Shown here in pieces: positions 1 to 8,019 of a stretch of 48,435 nt of DNA (positions within the stretch are counted from its first letter, which is position 1; each line of letters begins with the position of its first letter). The stretch is from Acidobacteriaceae bacterium (lineage in GTDB: Bacteria > Acidobacteriota > Terriglobia > Terriglobales > Acidobacteriaceae). The stretch is from positions 9,130 through 57,564 of the forward strand of contig PLJN01000074.1 of NCBI GenBank assembly GCA_003140235.1, given 5' to 3'. The notes beneath the pieces are model-generated. The model saw nothing but the letters and a program-made list of their open reading frames with translations. It did not search any database and was not told where the DNA came from. A program made the translations under genes and the position numbers.

Positions 1-745
1 CCCGCCAGTCGCCGCCCCGGATGGGATCGTTCTTCCGTGAAGTCTCGGTGCGGAACCGGGTCCATCGAGAGGTGGTCTGTGACTCCTCGGCATAATCCTT
101 ACCGTCGCCCCCAATGCCGAACTCCAGACGCCAGTATGCGTGATGACCGTGGGGCTCGACGTTGCAGGGATCGACGATTGAGGTAAACGCTACGCGAGCG
201 TCCATGGAGCCGTCCAGATGGAAGGTCCACTTCTGCGTGTAACGGTAGGGACCGGACTGCAGTTGCGTCGTAAGCACCAGTTGTTCCGGCGTCTTCTCGG
301 CTGCGACCCCTTCAAAACCGCCGGCGTCCTTTCCCACATGGTCGCACATGGTGCGTGGCGAACTGGTAGGCTCGGCATAGTGCCACTCGGGCGGGCCAAG
401 GATGTCATCGGTCTCAAAGGGCGCCGACCCGTGTTGCCAGTCGCGGTAAGAGCCGCAGCCTCCGGGATCGTAGTTGACGTTGAGCAGGGGGAGTCCAGCG
501 CGGCGCAGGACGAGTTTGCCTTTGTAGGAGACATCGCGCAATTCCAATCCGGAGCCGTCGATTCCCGAACTGTCCTCGGGAGTACTCCAACACAGCGACC
601 AGACGGGATGGTCAGCCGGCCACTCGATCCGGTGCGGAGGAGAGCAGTCGTCCTGAACGGCCTGGGCATGCGCCGTCATACCGGCAGCGAGCAATACGAA
701 GAGCAGGAGCCAGCGGGCCTTGCGCGCCATGGAGTGAGTTGTCAT
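1..745 (-). CDS. Copper amine oxidase-like secreted protein, 3' end cut by window edge
   Basis: The reading frame is open from an ATG at 745 to the left edge, giving at least 248 residues. The N-terminus (from Met6, MARKARWLLLFVLLAAG...) is a signal peptide ending about AHA-QA, so the product is exported. Residues 60-105 (GLELRDVSYKGKLVLRRAGL, then YDP and SYRDWQ) resemble the start of the catalytic domain of copper amine oxidases. Residues 165-180 (GPYRYTQKW..HLDG) align with the segment that carries the topaquinone tyrosine, and H199-G-H201 matches the HxH copper-ligand pair. The usual Asn-Tyr-Asp/Glu around the cofactor tyrosine reads Pro-Tyr167-Arg, so oxidase activity is doubtful. The start overlaps the stop of the upstream gene by ATGA (742-745), implying translational coupling. 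Met6 at 730 is an alternative start. The third copper His and the C-terminus lie outside the window. Confidence 0.75.
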   Translation of the reverse strand, partial: MTTHSMARKARWLLLFVLLAAGMTAHAQAVQDDCSPPHRIEWPADHPVWSLCWSTPEDSSGIDGSGLELRDVSYKGKLVLRRAGLPLLNVNYDPGGCGSYRDWQHGSAPFETDDILGPPEWHYAEPTSSPRTMCDHVGKDAGGFEGVAAEKTPEQLVLTTQLQSGPYRYTQKWTFHLDGSMDARVAFTSIVDPCNVEPHGHHAYWRLEFGIGGDGKDYAEESQTTSRWTRFRTETSRKNDPIRGGDWR

Positions 746-1293
746 TCGAAAGAAGCTCGTGCGGATGCGACGACTCCCGCGGTTAAATCGACTAACGTGA
801 CGCGCAGCAAGGTTCGCCGGTCCGGACTCAGCAAGCGAATCTGAATGTAGCGGTCGTTGATGGGACGACCGGACGGACCATCCACGATGAATCCTCCCTC
901 GGGAACCGCTCCGCTGGCGATAAGACCTCTCAGGTTCGGGTCCTGCTGAATGATGCGGACTGCTTCTTTAAACTCCTGCCTGGAACTTTGTGGCCTGCCC
1001 AGGAACTGCTGCTCCTGCAAGACCTTCTTGCTGCTTTCATCCACCACAACCCGGGAGGCCCTTCCGGTCGCATAATCAAACCGGACCAGGGTAACCGTGT
1101 GGTTCGGCCCTCTGACTCGACGCAATACAAGGACCGGATGATCGGCGCCTTGGCGGCCAAGCCCAAGCGTGGTTGCAGGATTCGCGGCCTGCTCGTGCAG
1201 CGAAGGGAAACCGCCAGCTGCAACTAGCAGGGTGCAGGTCAAATAGCGACGGAACCCAGAAATCACGTGATACTGGTTCTTCATAGCGTGCAA
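742..1293 (-). CDS. Secreted protein resembling copper amine oxidase N-terminal (N2/N3-like) domain
   Basis: This 183-residue protein has an N-terminal hydrophobic export segment (about residues 16-30, YLTCTLLVAAGG). One compact domain follows, with alternating beta-strand-like stretches: TVTLVRFDYATGRASRVVVD around 66-85, a helix EFKEAVRIIQQDPNLRGLI, and terminal strands YIQIRLLS and LLRVTLVDLTAGVV. That layout is reminiscent of the small N2/N3 domains that precede the catalytic domain in copper amine oxidases. The downstream gene encodes a CuAO-like catalytic domain and overlaps this stop codon by 4 nt, so the pair may be a split oxidase made as two secreted chains. The start is uncertain. 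TTG at 1293 has GAGG 5 nt upstream, while the in-frame ATG at 1284 has no close Shine-Dalgarno. The family assignment is inferred from pattern and context only. Confidence 0.6.
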   Translation of the reverse strand: MHAMKNQYHVISGFRRYLTCTLLVAAGGFPSLHEQAANPATTLGLGRQGADHPVLVLRRVRGPNHTVTLVRFDYATGRASRVVVDESSKKVLQEQQFLGRPQSSRQEFKEAVRIIQQDPNLRGLIASGAVPEGGFIVDGPSGRPINDRYIQIRLLSPDRRTLLRVTLVDLTAGVVASARASFE

Positions 1294-1697
1294 TAGAACC
1301 TCGCAGTCCTGGCCTTCAGGCTGTTAAGACTATTAGGTTCGTACTTTTCCTTAGCTTTGCTCCACAGGTCGGACAACAGTTCGCTACTGTCTATTTTGCG
1401 GATCCCTTACGACGGCTCATTCTGCCAAGGCAAGATCATGGAAACTGGTCAATATTGCTCAGTTCTGCGGAAACTCAGAATGGCCGCCATCTGCGGTTCT
1501 CTCCGGCTACTGTCGTATCCGGAGAGGCGACCTCCGCATGGTGAAAACTAGTTTGATTTAGACTTCATATGTATTGTGAGTCGGCCATCGAATTCGTTGC
1601 ATGAGTTCCGGATTTATTTGTACCTGCGGGATGCTCGTGGGCACGAACCTACTGAACTGAAAGGCGTCTGGCGAAGAGGAATAGGGATTTGGACTGG
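1294..1697. other. Intergenic region, no gene seen
   Basis: About 400 bases lie upstream of the CuAO-like pair and downstream of the Wzi fusion gene. A 64-codon frame on the plus strand (1357-1551) has no recognisable composition or ribosome site and is judged spurious. The only structure is a short inverted repeat, TCTCCGG at 1500-1506 and CCGGAGA at 1519-1525, with a 12-nt loop and no following T-tract. The promoter of the minus-strand pair should be here, but no convincing -35/-10 was found. Confidence 0.4.
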
Positions 1698-4247
1698 TTA
1701 CTGCCCGTGAATCTGCCAGTGCGGGTGGTAGGTCAGCTGGAAGTTAGCGGTGATATCTTTTTGCGCCGTTGAAAGCAGAGAAGGAATGAGCCAGCGCTCG
1801 TATTGCACAAAGGAATCCACGCTCCACTCGGAATTGACGCGCCAGTTGAACCGGCCAATGGCATCGCTCTGTGTGCCGCCGCCGGGAAGGAACCCGTTCG
1901 ACGTTTTGACTTGCCGGAAACTGAACTGCAACGTGATGCCTAGCGAGAAATGATACGTGCTCCAGCCCTGGTACGAGCGGCCATCTCGTCCGGTGGAGTT
2001 GCCGTAGAGGAAACCTTTATTCAAATTGGAATCGTGGTAGTCACCGTTGAAATAGAGAAAGAAGCCGTGTCTGTCAGTCGAGGTCAGCGATTGCGTGGAA
2101 ACGGTTTCTACGCGGAAGTCCAATTTGGGGACACCGGGCACGTGAGACAAATACAAGCCCGGGTTCACCGCCGCGCGCCGGGGATTGGCGATGGGTGAAG
2201 GGTCATCGTCACTGTAAGAGTCGCTGTACAGCGTCAGCCACTTGCGTAGGCCCGGAATGCGGTAGGAGAAATCGAAGCCCGCCTTGCGGTCGCCGGGATC
2301 GCTAACGCCAAGGCCACTATCTCCCAGAGCAAATAAATTTTTCTCCAGGGCGCGGAATGTAAACGGATGGCCCTGACCGGCCCATAGGGAAGCACGGGTA
2401 AACCCGATCTCCAGATTCTCAGTGGGATGGAAGCTGATCTTTTGCAAATTAAAAAACGGTCGGGCTGGAAACTTATGGCCGGAGAGTTTGGAAAACAGAT
2501 ACTCATCCTGGACTGGTCCCAAATGTCTCAGAAAGCCGGGCAGGTAAAACGGGCTGGTATGGGCCAGACGCAGCATGTACATGGGATCAGCATTGTCACT
2601 GACCATCAGCGGGGCGCTCTCTCCGGGTCCCAGCCAGAGACTCTGTTTGCCGAAAGTAAGAGCGTAGCCGCCGAGTTGCACGCCGGCGTACATATCCAAA
2701 GGATAAAAACGATTGGTCTCGGCTACTGGCGTCGGAGTTGGCACGGGACTGTTAAAGTCGAGATTGAAAATCAGGCTCTGGACAGCGGGCGTATTTGCGA
2801 CGCGCCCCGGAGCATGCTCATACTCTCCGCGTACAAAGAAGAAGAAGCGTCCAGAAACACCGCTGGCAGTCGCGCCGGTGATGAAATTGCTTCCTTGGTC
2901 GTAAGGCCGGCCATAATCGTTGGCGATGGTCTGGCCAAAGTGATAACTATCGCGCAGTGGCGTTCCGGAGATATTCATGTACCGCGTGTAGATGGAATCA
3001 ATCTGCGCCGACGAGTCGTGGTCTGTTCCGACCGTGAGTTCTGTCCGCAGTGCCGTAATCAGGCGGCGGACACTTGATTCAGGTTCCTGGTCGAGCGACC
3101 GGTACTCGGCTTCGTCCAGCTGGCGGAGACATTCTTGTTTGGTCCAGGGCTGCAAGCCTGTGAATTGTGTGCGGATGTAGCCTGCAGCGGCCATCTGTTT
3201 CAGCGCCGGATAAACCCAGCTATCCAGCGGCACGTAGACGGAACCGCGCGCCACGGTGTTGCCGTCACTATCATGCGCGAAGGAGCCGTAGAGCGCGCTC
3301 TCATCGAAAGTCGAGTGGGCGCGATAAACCTGACGGCCGATGAGCCATCCCATTGCGCCTCCGATGACCACGTCGGAAGGGAAGTGCTGGCGTCCCGTGA
3401 CGCGGGAAATACTCACTGCGGAAGCCGCGCCATAGACCAGTATCTGCGTGAGCGGGCCGGGATACTCATGGGCAATCACCGAAGCGACCGTCCAGCTCAA
3501 CATGGAGTGGGTGGATGGAAATGAGCTATCGAAGCGGTTCGATGAAAGAAACGCGCCGCTGCCATCGGTCAAGGTTGGCCGCGCTCTGCCGGTGATGATC
3601 TTCAGGGTTTCGTTGACCACCAGGCTGTCGATGACCGCTTCGCCGGCCAGAAGACCGGTCTCGCGCCGTTGGGAGTTGCCATAGAACTGTCCCGAGACGT
3701 AGGTAACAGCCGGCAGTGCCAACATTGCGGCCAGTCCGAAATTAGAAGCGTCGTTGCTGTGACCTAGGGAAGACTTGGAATTTATCCGCATCATGCTGTG
3801 ACTGTCACTCCCGATCAACACCCCGGAAGTCGCGGCCAGCGGTACCAGCCAAGTCAGATCTTTTATGTGCGCATGAAATGGGCTGGTCCAAATGGCTTCC
3901 TGGTCTTTCGGCAGGCTCAGAAACATGCTCTTGAGGGTTACGATCTTCCTGTCGATATCTTTATTTGCCACCGGAGTCGTTACCGGCTGCGCACTCGTGG
4001 ACTCACCCGTCTGGGGCAAAGGATTCGCGGTCACAGGTGAAGATGAAGCAGGGGATTCCCTGATAACTGACGGCATGGGCGCTGGTGCTGCTGCCTGCGC
4101 GGTTTCGCCGCACTTGTTTGCCGTGACGTCGCCATCCCGCAGGCTGGTAAGCCCGCACGAAGGCGAGATAGGGCCGTTATGCTGCAGCGCGGCAGCCGCT
4201 CCGGTGCAGAGTAAGAGCATCGCCAAATTGCGAAGACAGGGAAACAT
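1698..4247 (-). CDS. PAP2 phosphatase / SLH-like / Wzi-type capsule assembly outer-membrane fusion protein
   Basis: This 849-residue protein has a signal peptide (MFPCLRNLAMLLLCTGAAAA) and a Ser/Pro/Thr/Ala-rich linker. A PAP2 acid phosphatase-like domain follows at about 120-310. All three PAP2 signatures are visible: K216-x6-RP (KIITGRARP), PSTH at about 244-247, and SRVTGRQHFPSD at 281-292 (SR-x5-H-x3-D). A short segment around 339-375 (VPLDSWVYPALKQMAAAGYI) resembles an SLH-like/OprB-type periplasmic motif. From about 410 to the end the sequence is beta-rich and aromatic with alternating polarity, like the Wzi capsule-assembly barrel. Known Wzi binds polysaccharide at the outer membrane; the PAP2 part could hydrolyse lipid phosphates such as undecaprenyl diphosphate, which is inference. 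The ATG at 4247 is preferred because it begins the signal peptide; an upstream TTG at 4325 would add 26 unlikely residues. It is transcribed divergently from the main locus. Confidence 0.87.
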   Translation of the reverse strand: MFPCLRNLAMLLLCTGAAAALQHNGPISPSCGLTSLRDGDVTANKCGETAQAAAPAPMPSVIRESPASSSPVTANPLPQTGESTSAQPVTTPVANKDIDRKIVTLKSMFLSLPKDQEAIWTSPFHAHIKDLTWLVPLAATSGVLIGSDSHSMMRINSKSSLGHSNDASNFGLAAMLALPAVTYVSGQFYGNSQRRETGLLAGEAVIDSLVVNETLKIITGRARPTLTDGSGAFLSSNRFDSSFPSTHSMLSWTVASVIAHEYPGPLTQILVYGAASAVSISRVTGRQHFPSDVVIGGAMGWLIGRQVYRAHSTFDESALYGSFAHDSDGNTVARGSVYVPLDSWVYPALKQMAAAGYIRTQFTGLQPWTKQECLRQLDEAEYRSLDQEPESSVRRLITALRTELTVGTDHDSSAQIDSIYTRYMNISGTPLRDSYHFGQTIANDYGRPYDQGSNFITGATASGVSGRFFFFVRGEYEHAPGRVANTPAVQSLIFNLDFNSPVPTPTPVAETNRFYPLDMYAGVQLGGYALTFGKQSLWLGPGESAPLMVSDNADPMYMLRLAHTSPFYLPGFLRHLGPVQDEYLFSKLSGHKFPARPFFNLQKISFHPTENLEIGFTRASLWAGQGHPFTFRALEKNLFALGDSGLGVSDPGDRKAGFDFSYRIPGLRKWLTLYSDSYSDDDPSPIANPRRAAVNPGLYLSHVPGVPKLDFRVETVSTQSLTSTDRHGFFLYFNGDYHDSNLNKGFLYGNSTGRDGRSYQGWSTYHFSLGITLQFSFRQVKTSNGFLPGGGTQSDAIGRFNWRVNSEWSVDSFVQYERWLIPSLLSTAQKDITANFQLTYHPHWQIHGQ

Positions 4248-4477
4248 TGGGATTCGCTTAGAAAACTGGGGATTTCTGGTCCATGTACTGGTTAGACAGT
4301 AAGACAGAGGCGAGTGTTCTGGCAAGAAGCGAATCCCGTCCCGTTGCGTTTTTTCGAAACTTTCGCGCCGGCTTCGGGTTGCAACAAGTTCTGCTGTGGT
4401 CTGGACAGATTAGGGGAAACCCTGGACACTGAGGTAATACGTTCGGAGCGGCCCAATGCGCAGTTCGTATCGGTAAA

Positions 4478-4487
4478 GTCTTAAGAC
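4478..4487. promoter_or_regulatory. 10-bp palindrome GTCTTAAGAC in the 5' leader of the first epimerase gene
   Basis: A perfect palindrome sits just before the ribosome site (AGGGAG at 4491-4496) of the first gene of the plus-strand locus, in the divergent intergenic region with the Wzi fusion gene. It could be a small operator or chance; no regulator can be assigned. Confidence 0.25.
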
Positions 4488-4500
4488 AGCAGGGAGCATC

Positions 4501-5511
4501 ATGAACATCCTGATAACTGGTGGTGCGGGATTTATTGGTTCGCATCTGGCCGAACGTTTGGTGGAACGTGGGGACAGTGTTTCCGTCATCGATGATCTGT
4601 CCACCGGCTCCGTGAAAAACATTCAGCACCTCAAGCCCCGTCCGAATTTTCAATATTTTGTGGAGAGCGTGACCAACCAGCGTTTGATGGCCGAGTTGGT
4701 GGACGCGTCGGATGTGATTTACCACCTGGCCGCCGCTGTCGGTGTGCGGCTGATTGTAGAGAGCCCCACTCGGACTATGGAAACCAACATCCGCGGGACT
4801 GAGGTGGTCCTGGAGCTTGCCGCAAAAAAGAAAAAGCGCGTCCTGATCACCTCAACTTCAGAAGTCTACGGCAAGCGCACTCAAGTTCCATTCCGCGAGG
4901 ATGATGATCTGATTCTGGGCTCGCCCGACAAAGGCCGCTGGAGCTATGCCTGTTCCAAGGCCATCGACGAATTCCTGGCGCTGGCGTACTGGAAGGAGAA
5001 AGAGGTCCCCACCGTGGTCGTCCGCTTGTTCAATACCGTGGGACCGCGGCAGACGGGATCGTACGGAATGGTCATTCCCAGCCTGGTGCGGCAGGCGCTG
5101 ACGGGCAGCGAGATGACCGTCTATGGCAACGGCGCACAGGCCCGGTGTTTTACGCACGTAAGCGATGCTGTGCGCGCGCTGATTGCGCTTGCGGAGCATC
5201 CGGAGACGACTGGCCAGATCTACAACATCGGGTCAGTGGAAGAGATTTCGATCCTTGAATTGGCGCACAAGATCAAAGAAATGACCGGTTCCAACTCGCC
5301 CATCGTCCTGGTGCCGTACGAAGAGGCGTACGAACAGGGGTTCGAAGACATGATGCGCCGCCTTCCGGACCTGACCAAGGTCGCTCGCACCATCGGATAC
5401 CGGCCGTCCTTCAATCTGGACAGGATATTGCAAGACATCATCAAGTACCATATGGGCGACCTGGCCGATGCCCGGAACCAGGAACATCAGAAAAAACTCC
5501 ACGCGGTCTAG
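4501..5511 (+). CDS. NAD-dependent nucleotide-sugar epimerase/dehydratase (extended SDR)
   Basis: This 336-residue cytoplasmic extended short-chain dehydrogenase has the Rossmann glycine motif TGGAGFIGSH (6-15), the acidic residue binding the NAD ribose at IDDLSTG (30-36), a catalytic Ser/Thr in TSTSEVYG (117-124) and the catalytic pair Tyr149/Lys153 (YACSK). The late motif GSVEEISILELAHKI is the usual substrate-loop and helix region. The overall pattern is like GalE and UDP-glucuronate decarboxylase relatives; the substrate (a UDP- or dTDP-hexose) cannot be fixed from sequence alone. The start has a good Shine-Dalgarno AGGGAG 4 nt upstream. It opens the polysaccharide locus and is followed 131 nt later by a second epimerase, so the two probably feed the same repeat unit. 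Confidence 0.88.
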   Translation: MNILITGGAGFIGSHLAERLVERGDSVSVIDDLSTGSVKNIQHLKPRPNFQYFVESVTNQRLMAELVDASDVIYHLAAAVGVRLIVESPTRTMETNIRGTEVVLELAAKKKKRVLITSTSEVYGKRTQVPFREDDDLILGSPDKGRWSYACSKAIDEFLALAYWKEKEVPTVVVRLFNTVGPRQTGSYGMVIPSLVRQALTGSEMTVYGNGAQARCFTHVSDAVRALIALAEHPETTGQIYNIGSVEEISILELAHKIKEMTGSNSPIVLVPYEEAYEQGFEDMMRRLPDLTKVARTIGYRPSFNLDRILQDIIKYHMGDLADARNQEHQKKLHAV

Positions 5512-5642
5512 GCCGGCATCTCCGTTGGCCGAGCCGGGCCGTCCCGATTCCGATTTTGGGAATGGGCCTTGCGCTGCGAATTCCGGCGAACGATAATGCA
5601 AAGAAAACATTCCACCGTCGTGGGGGGGACAAAAACCAGAGG

Positions 5643-6614
5643 ATGGCTTCTCATCTGATAACCGGCGTGGCCGGGTTCATCGGGTCATCGATTGCGCGCG
5701 AGTTGGTGCACCGCGGAGAACGGGTCCGGGGAATCGATAACTTTGAAACCGGGAAGCAGGAGAATATTGCCTCCATCCGCGACCGGATCGAGTTCGTGGA
5801 AGCCGACATCCGGGACCACGACGGCCTCAAGGACGCGTTCGCCGGCATCGATTATGTTTTTCATCAGGCCGCTTTGCCGTCGGTGCCTCTCTCGGTGGGC
5901 GACCCTGTCCGCGCGCACAACATCAATATCAACGGAACGCTGAATGTCCTGCTGGCGGCCCGTGACGCCAAAGTGAAACGGGTTGTGTACGCGGCGTCAA
6001 GTTCCGCTTATGGCGAAACTGTTACGCTGCCGAAGCGAGAAGACATGATGCCCAATCCGGTTTCTCCGTATGCTGTGCAGAAATTGACGGGCGAATTGTA
6101 CATGCAGTGCTTTTCCAGAGTGTACGGACTGGAGACGGTGAGCTTGCGGTATTTCAATGTCTTTGGACCGCACCAGGACCCAGGTTCGCCGTACTCGGGA
6201 GTGATCGCAAAATTTATCACGCAGATGCTGGAGGGTGACTCGCCGACGATCTTTGGCGATGGCGAAACCAGCCGCGACTTCACGTACATTGACAATGCTG
6301 TGCAGGCAAACTTATTGGCGGCTTCAGCCCCGGCGGAAGCGGTGTCGGGGCAGGTCTTCAACATTGGCGTGGCCCGTCAGATATCTTTGAATCAGACATT
6401 TCAGGCGCTGCGCGAGATCACAGGATTCCGGGGAGCTGCCAAGTATGCGCCGCAGCGAGTTGGCGACGTGAAACACTCGCTGGCGAACATCGCGCGCGCC
6501 CAAAAAGCTTTCAACTATTCGCCGGACGTTGATTTTGAAGAAGGGCTGCGGCGGACCGTTGCATGGTACAAGCTGAGGCCCCATCCCACTCCTGCAGCCA
6601 GTACAGCTATCTAA
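5643..6614 (+). CDS. UDP-GlcNAc/GalNAc 4-epimerase, WbpP-like SDR
   Basis: This 323-residue enzyme is read as a UDP-N-acetylhexosamine (or the derived uronic acid) C4-epimerase. It has LITGVAGFIGS (5-15) for NAD binding, DNFETG (32-37), HQAALPSVPLSV, AASSSAYG with the catalytic serine region (118-124), Tyr143/Lys147 (YAVQK), RYFNVFG and the strongly family-typical GDGETSRDFTYI. These stretches closely follow the Pseudomonas WbpP and Salmonella VipB pattern rather than plain GalE. A longer frame begins at 5556, but the Met at 5643 places the Rossmann strand at the usual distance from the N-terminus. Only a poorly spaced AGAGG precedes it. The C-terminus ends 17 nt before the next gene, consistent with one operon. 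Confidence 0.88.
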   Translation: MASHLITGVAGFIGSSIARELVHRGERVRGIDNFETGKQENIASIRDRIEFVEADIRDHDGLKDAFAGIDYVFHQAALPSVPLSVGDPVRAHNININGTLNVLLAARDAKVKRVVYAASSSAYGETVTLPKREDMMPNPVSPYAVQKLTGELYMQCFSRVYGLETVSLRYFNVFGPHQDPGSPYSGVIAKFITQMLEGDSPTIFGDGETSRDFTYIDNAVQANLLAASAPAEAVSGQVFNIGVARQISLNQTFQALREITGFRGAAKYAPQRVGDVKHSLANIARAQKAFNYSPDVDFEEGLRRTVAWYKLRPHPTPAASTAI

Positions 6615-6631
6615 CAAGGAAGCGGTACGTT

Positions 6632-7846
6632 TTGAGCGATCCTTCGCAGTCCCAAGCGCAGCCCACGGCCAGGCCCAAAGTGGTCCGCATTATTGCTCGG
6701 CTCAATGTGGGCGGCGCCGCGCGACAGGTTTGCTCGCTGCATGAGAAGTTGACCGGTTCTTTTGAAACTCGACTGATCATTGGCTGCCTGGCCCCGGGCG
6801 AGCAGGACATGAGTTACCTGCTGCCTTCCGACCATAACGTCTACCGGCTGCCGCAGATGTCGCGGGAGGTCTCTTTCTGGCGGGATGGTGCTGCTCTCTG
6901 GCAGATTTTCAAACTCCTGCGTCGCGAGCGGCCGGAAATTGTTCATACTCACACGGCCAAAGCCGGTGTGCTGGGAAGAACGGCGGCGTGGCTCGCTCGA
7001 GTTCCCGTGGTGGTGCACACGTATCACGGGCACGTTTTTTACGGCTACTTCAACCGGACGAAAACCAGAATGTATCTGGCCGTCGAGCGATTGATGGGGC
7101 GACTTTCCACTCAGGTGATTGCGGTTTCGGAATCGCAGCGCGAAGAACTCGCGATGAAGTACCGAGTGGCCGTGCCGGAAAAAGTCACGATTGTGCACAA
7201 TGGGTTTGAACTCGAGCATTTTTCAGCCGGCTCACGCCAGGATGCGCGACGGGCATTGGGTTTTGGGGAAGACGTTTTTCTGGTTGCCTGGGCGGGCCGA
7301 ATGGTCCCAGTGAAAGACGTGCAACTGCTGGCGAGTGTGGTCCGCAAGGCAGCCGAGTCGCAGAGCAGGATCTGCTTCTTGATTGTGGGCGACGGCACAG
7401 ACAAGCCGGCGCTGGAGTCTATGACTCAAGGCTGCACCAATATTCGCTTGCTGGGATGGCGGGAAGACATGGCGCCGATATGGTCAGCAGCGGACATGGC
7501 TCTTCTGACATCACGTAACGAAGGCACTCCTACGGCGCTCATTGAAGGCATGGCTGCGGGGTTGCCCTTTGTTACCACGGATGTCGGCGGTGTAAGGGAC
7601 CTTGCGCTGGCTCCCCTAGAGGATTTGCCGGACGGGATGGGACGCAAGGCCGCCAATGGTTTTCTGACTCCTCGAACACCCGAAGCGCTGTTCTACTGCA
7701 TTGAGCGAATCGCCAACGATTCCGAAGCTGCAAGACGCATGGGATCTGTCGGTCGCGCATTCGCTCTGGCAACGTTTTCCGTGCAACGACAGGTTGCAGA
7801 GATCAGTCTGCTCTACAACGTCCTGTTGGCCAGAAACCGTCTGTAG
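6632..7846 (+). CDS. Glycosyltransferase family 4 (GT-B fold)
   Basis: This is a 404-residue GT-B glycosyltransferase. The N-terminal domain carries the acceptor-side glycine loop RLNVGGAARQV. HTHTAKAGVLGR and HTYHGHVFYGYF are typical of family 4 enzymes acting on undecaprenyl-linked acceptors. The C-terminal donor domain has AGRMVPVKD, LLGWREDM, and the E-x7-E type motif EGTPTALIEGMAAGLP that contacts the nucleotide sugar. It is cytoplasmic or peripheral at the inner membrane and adds one residue to the repeat unit. The start is taken as TTG at 6632, 17 nt after the previous stop, with AAGGAAG 9-11 nt upstream. An upstream in-frame start at 6563 would overlap the epimerase by 50 nt and adds a non-homologous tail. 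Donor sugar is unknown. Confidence 0.88.
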   Translation: MSDPSQSQAQPTARPKVVRIIARLNVGGAARQVCSLHEKLTGSFETRLIIGCLAPGEQDMSYLLPSDHNVYRLPQMSREVSFWRDGAALWQIFKLLRRERPEIVHTHTAKAGVLGRTAAWLARVPVVVHTYHGHVFYGYFNRTKTRMYLAVERLMGRLSTQVIAVSESQREELAMKYRVAVPEKVTIVHNGFELEHFSAGSRQDARRALGFGEDVFLVAWAGRMVPVKDVQLLASVVRKAAESQSRICFLIVGDGTDKPALESMTQGCTNIRLLGWREDMAPIWSAADMALLTSRNEGTPTALIEGMAAGLPFVTTDVGGVRDLALAPLEDLPDGMGRKAANGFLTPRTPEALFYCIERIANDSEAARRMGSVGRAFALATFSVQRQVAEISLLYNVLLARNRL

Positions 7847-7895
7847 CTGCCGGTCAGACCAAAAGAGAAGTCACATCCTAAAGCTATTCCACTCC

Positions 7896-7928
7896 ATGCG
7901 CCCAGCACGCAGCGTGGATTGGGCGCGT
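7896..7928. other. Stem-loop in the leader of the sugar transferase gene
   Basis: The 173-nt gap before the phosphoglycosyl transferase contains ATGCGCCCA (7896-7904) and TGGGCGCGT (7920-7928). These can form a 9-bp stem with one G-U pair and a 15-nt loop. No T-tract follows, so it is not a classical terminator. It could be an mRNA leader or processing element. Confidence 0.3.
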
Positions 7929-8019
7929 CAGCGCAAGTGCCTTAATCGGCAGGAGTTGCGCGGGCAGCTTCATTTGTGGCAAGGTATGTTGCAATGGTAA
8001 TCGCCCGTTTAAGGGAGTT

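Noticed and set aside
218-844. 208-codon plus-strand frame
   Set aside because: The minus strand carries a signal peptide and CuAO-like motifs; the plus frame has no recognisable domain and crosses two minus-strand genes.
1500-1525. 7-bp inverted repeat as a terminator
   Set aside because: The loop is 12 nt and no T-tract follows on either strand, so it is only noted in the intergenic entry.
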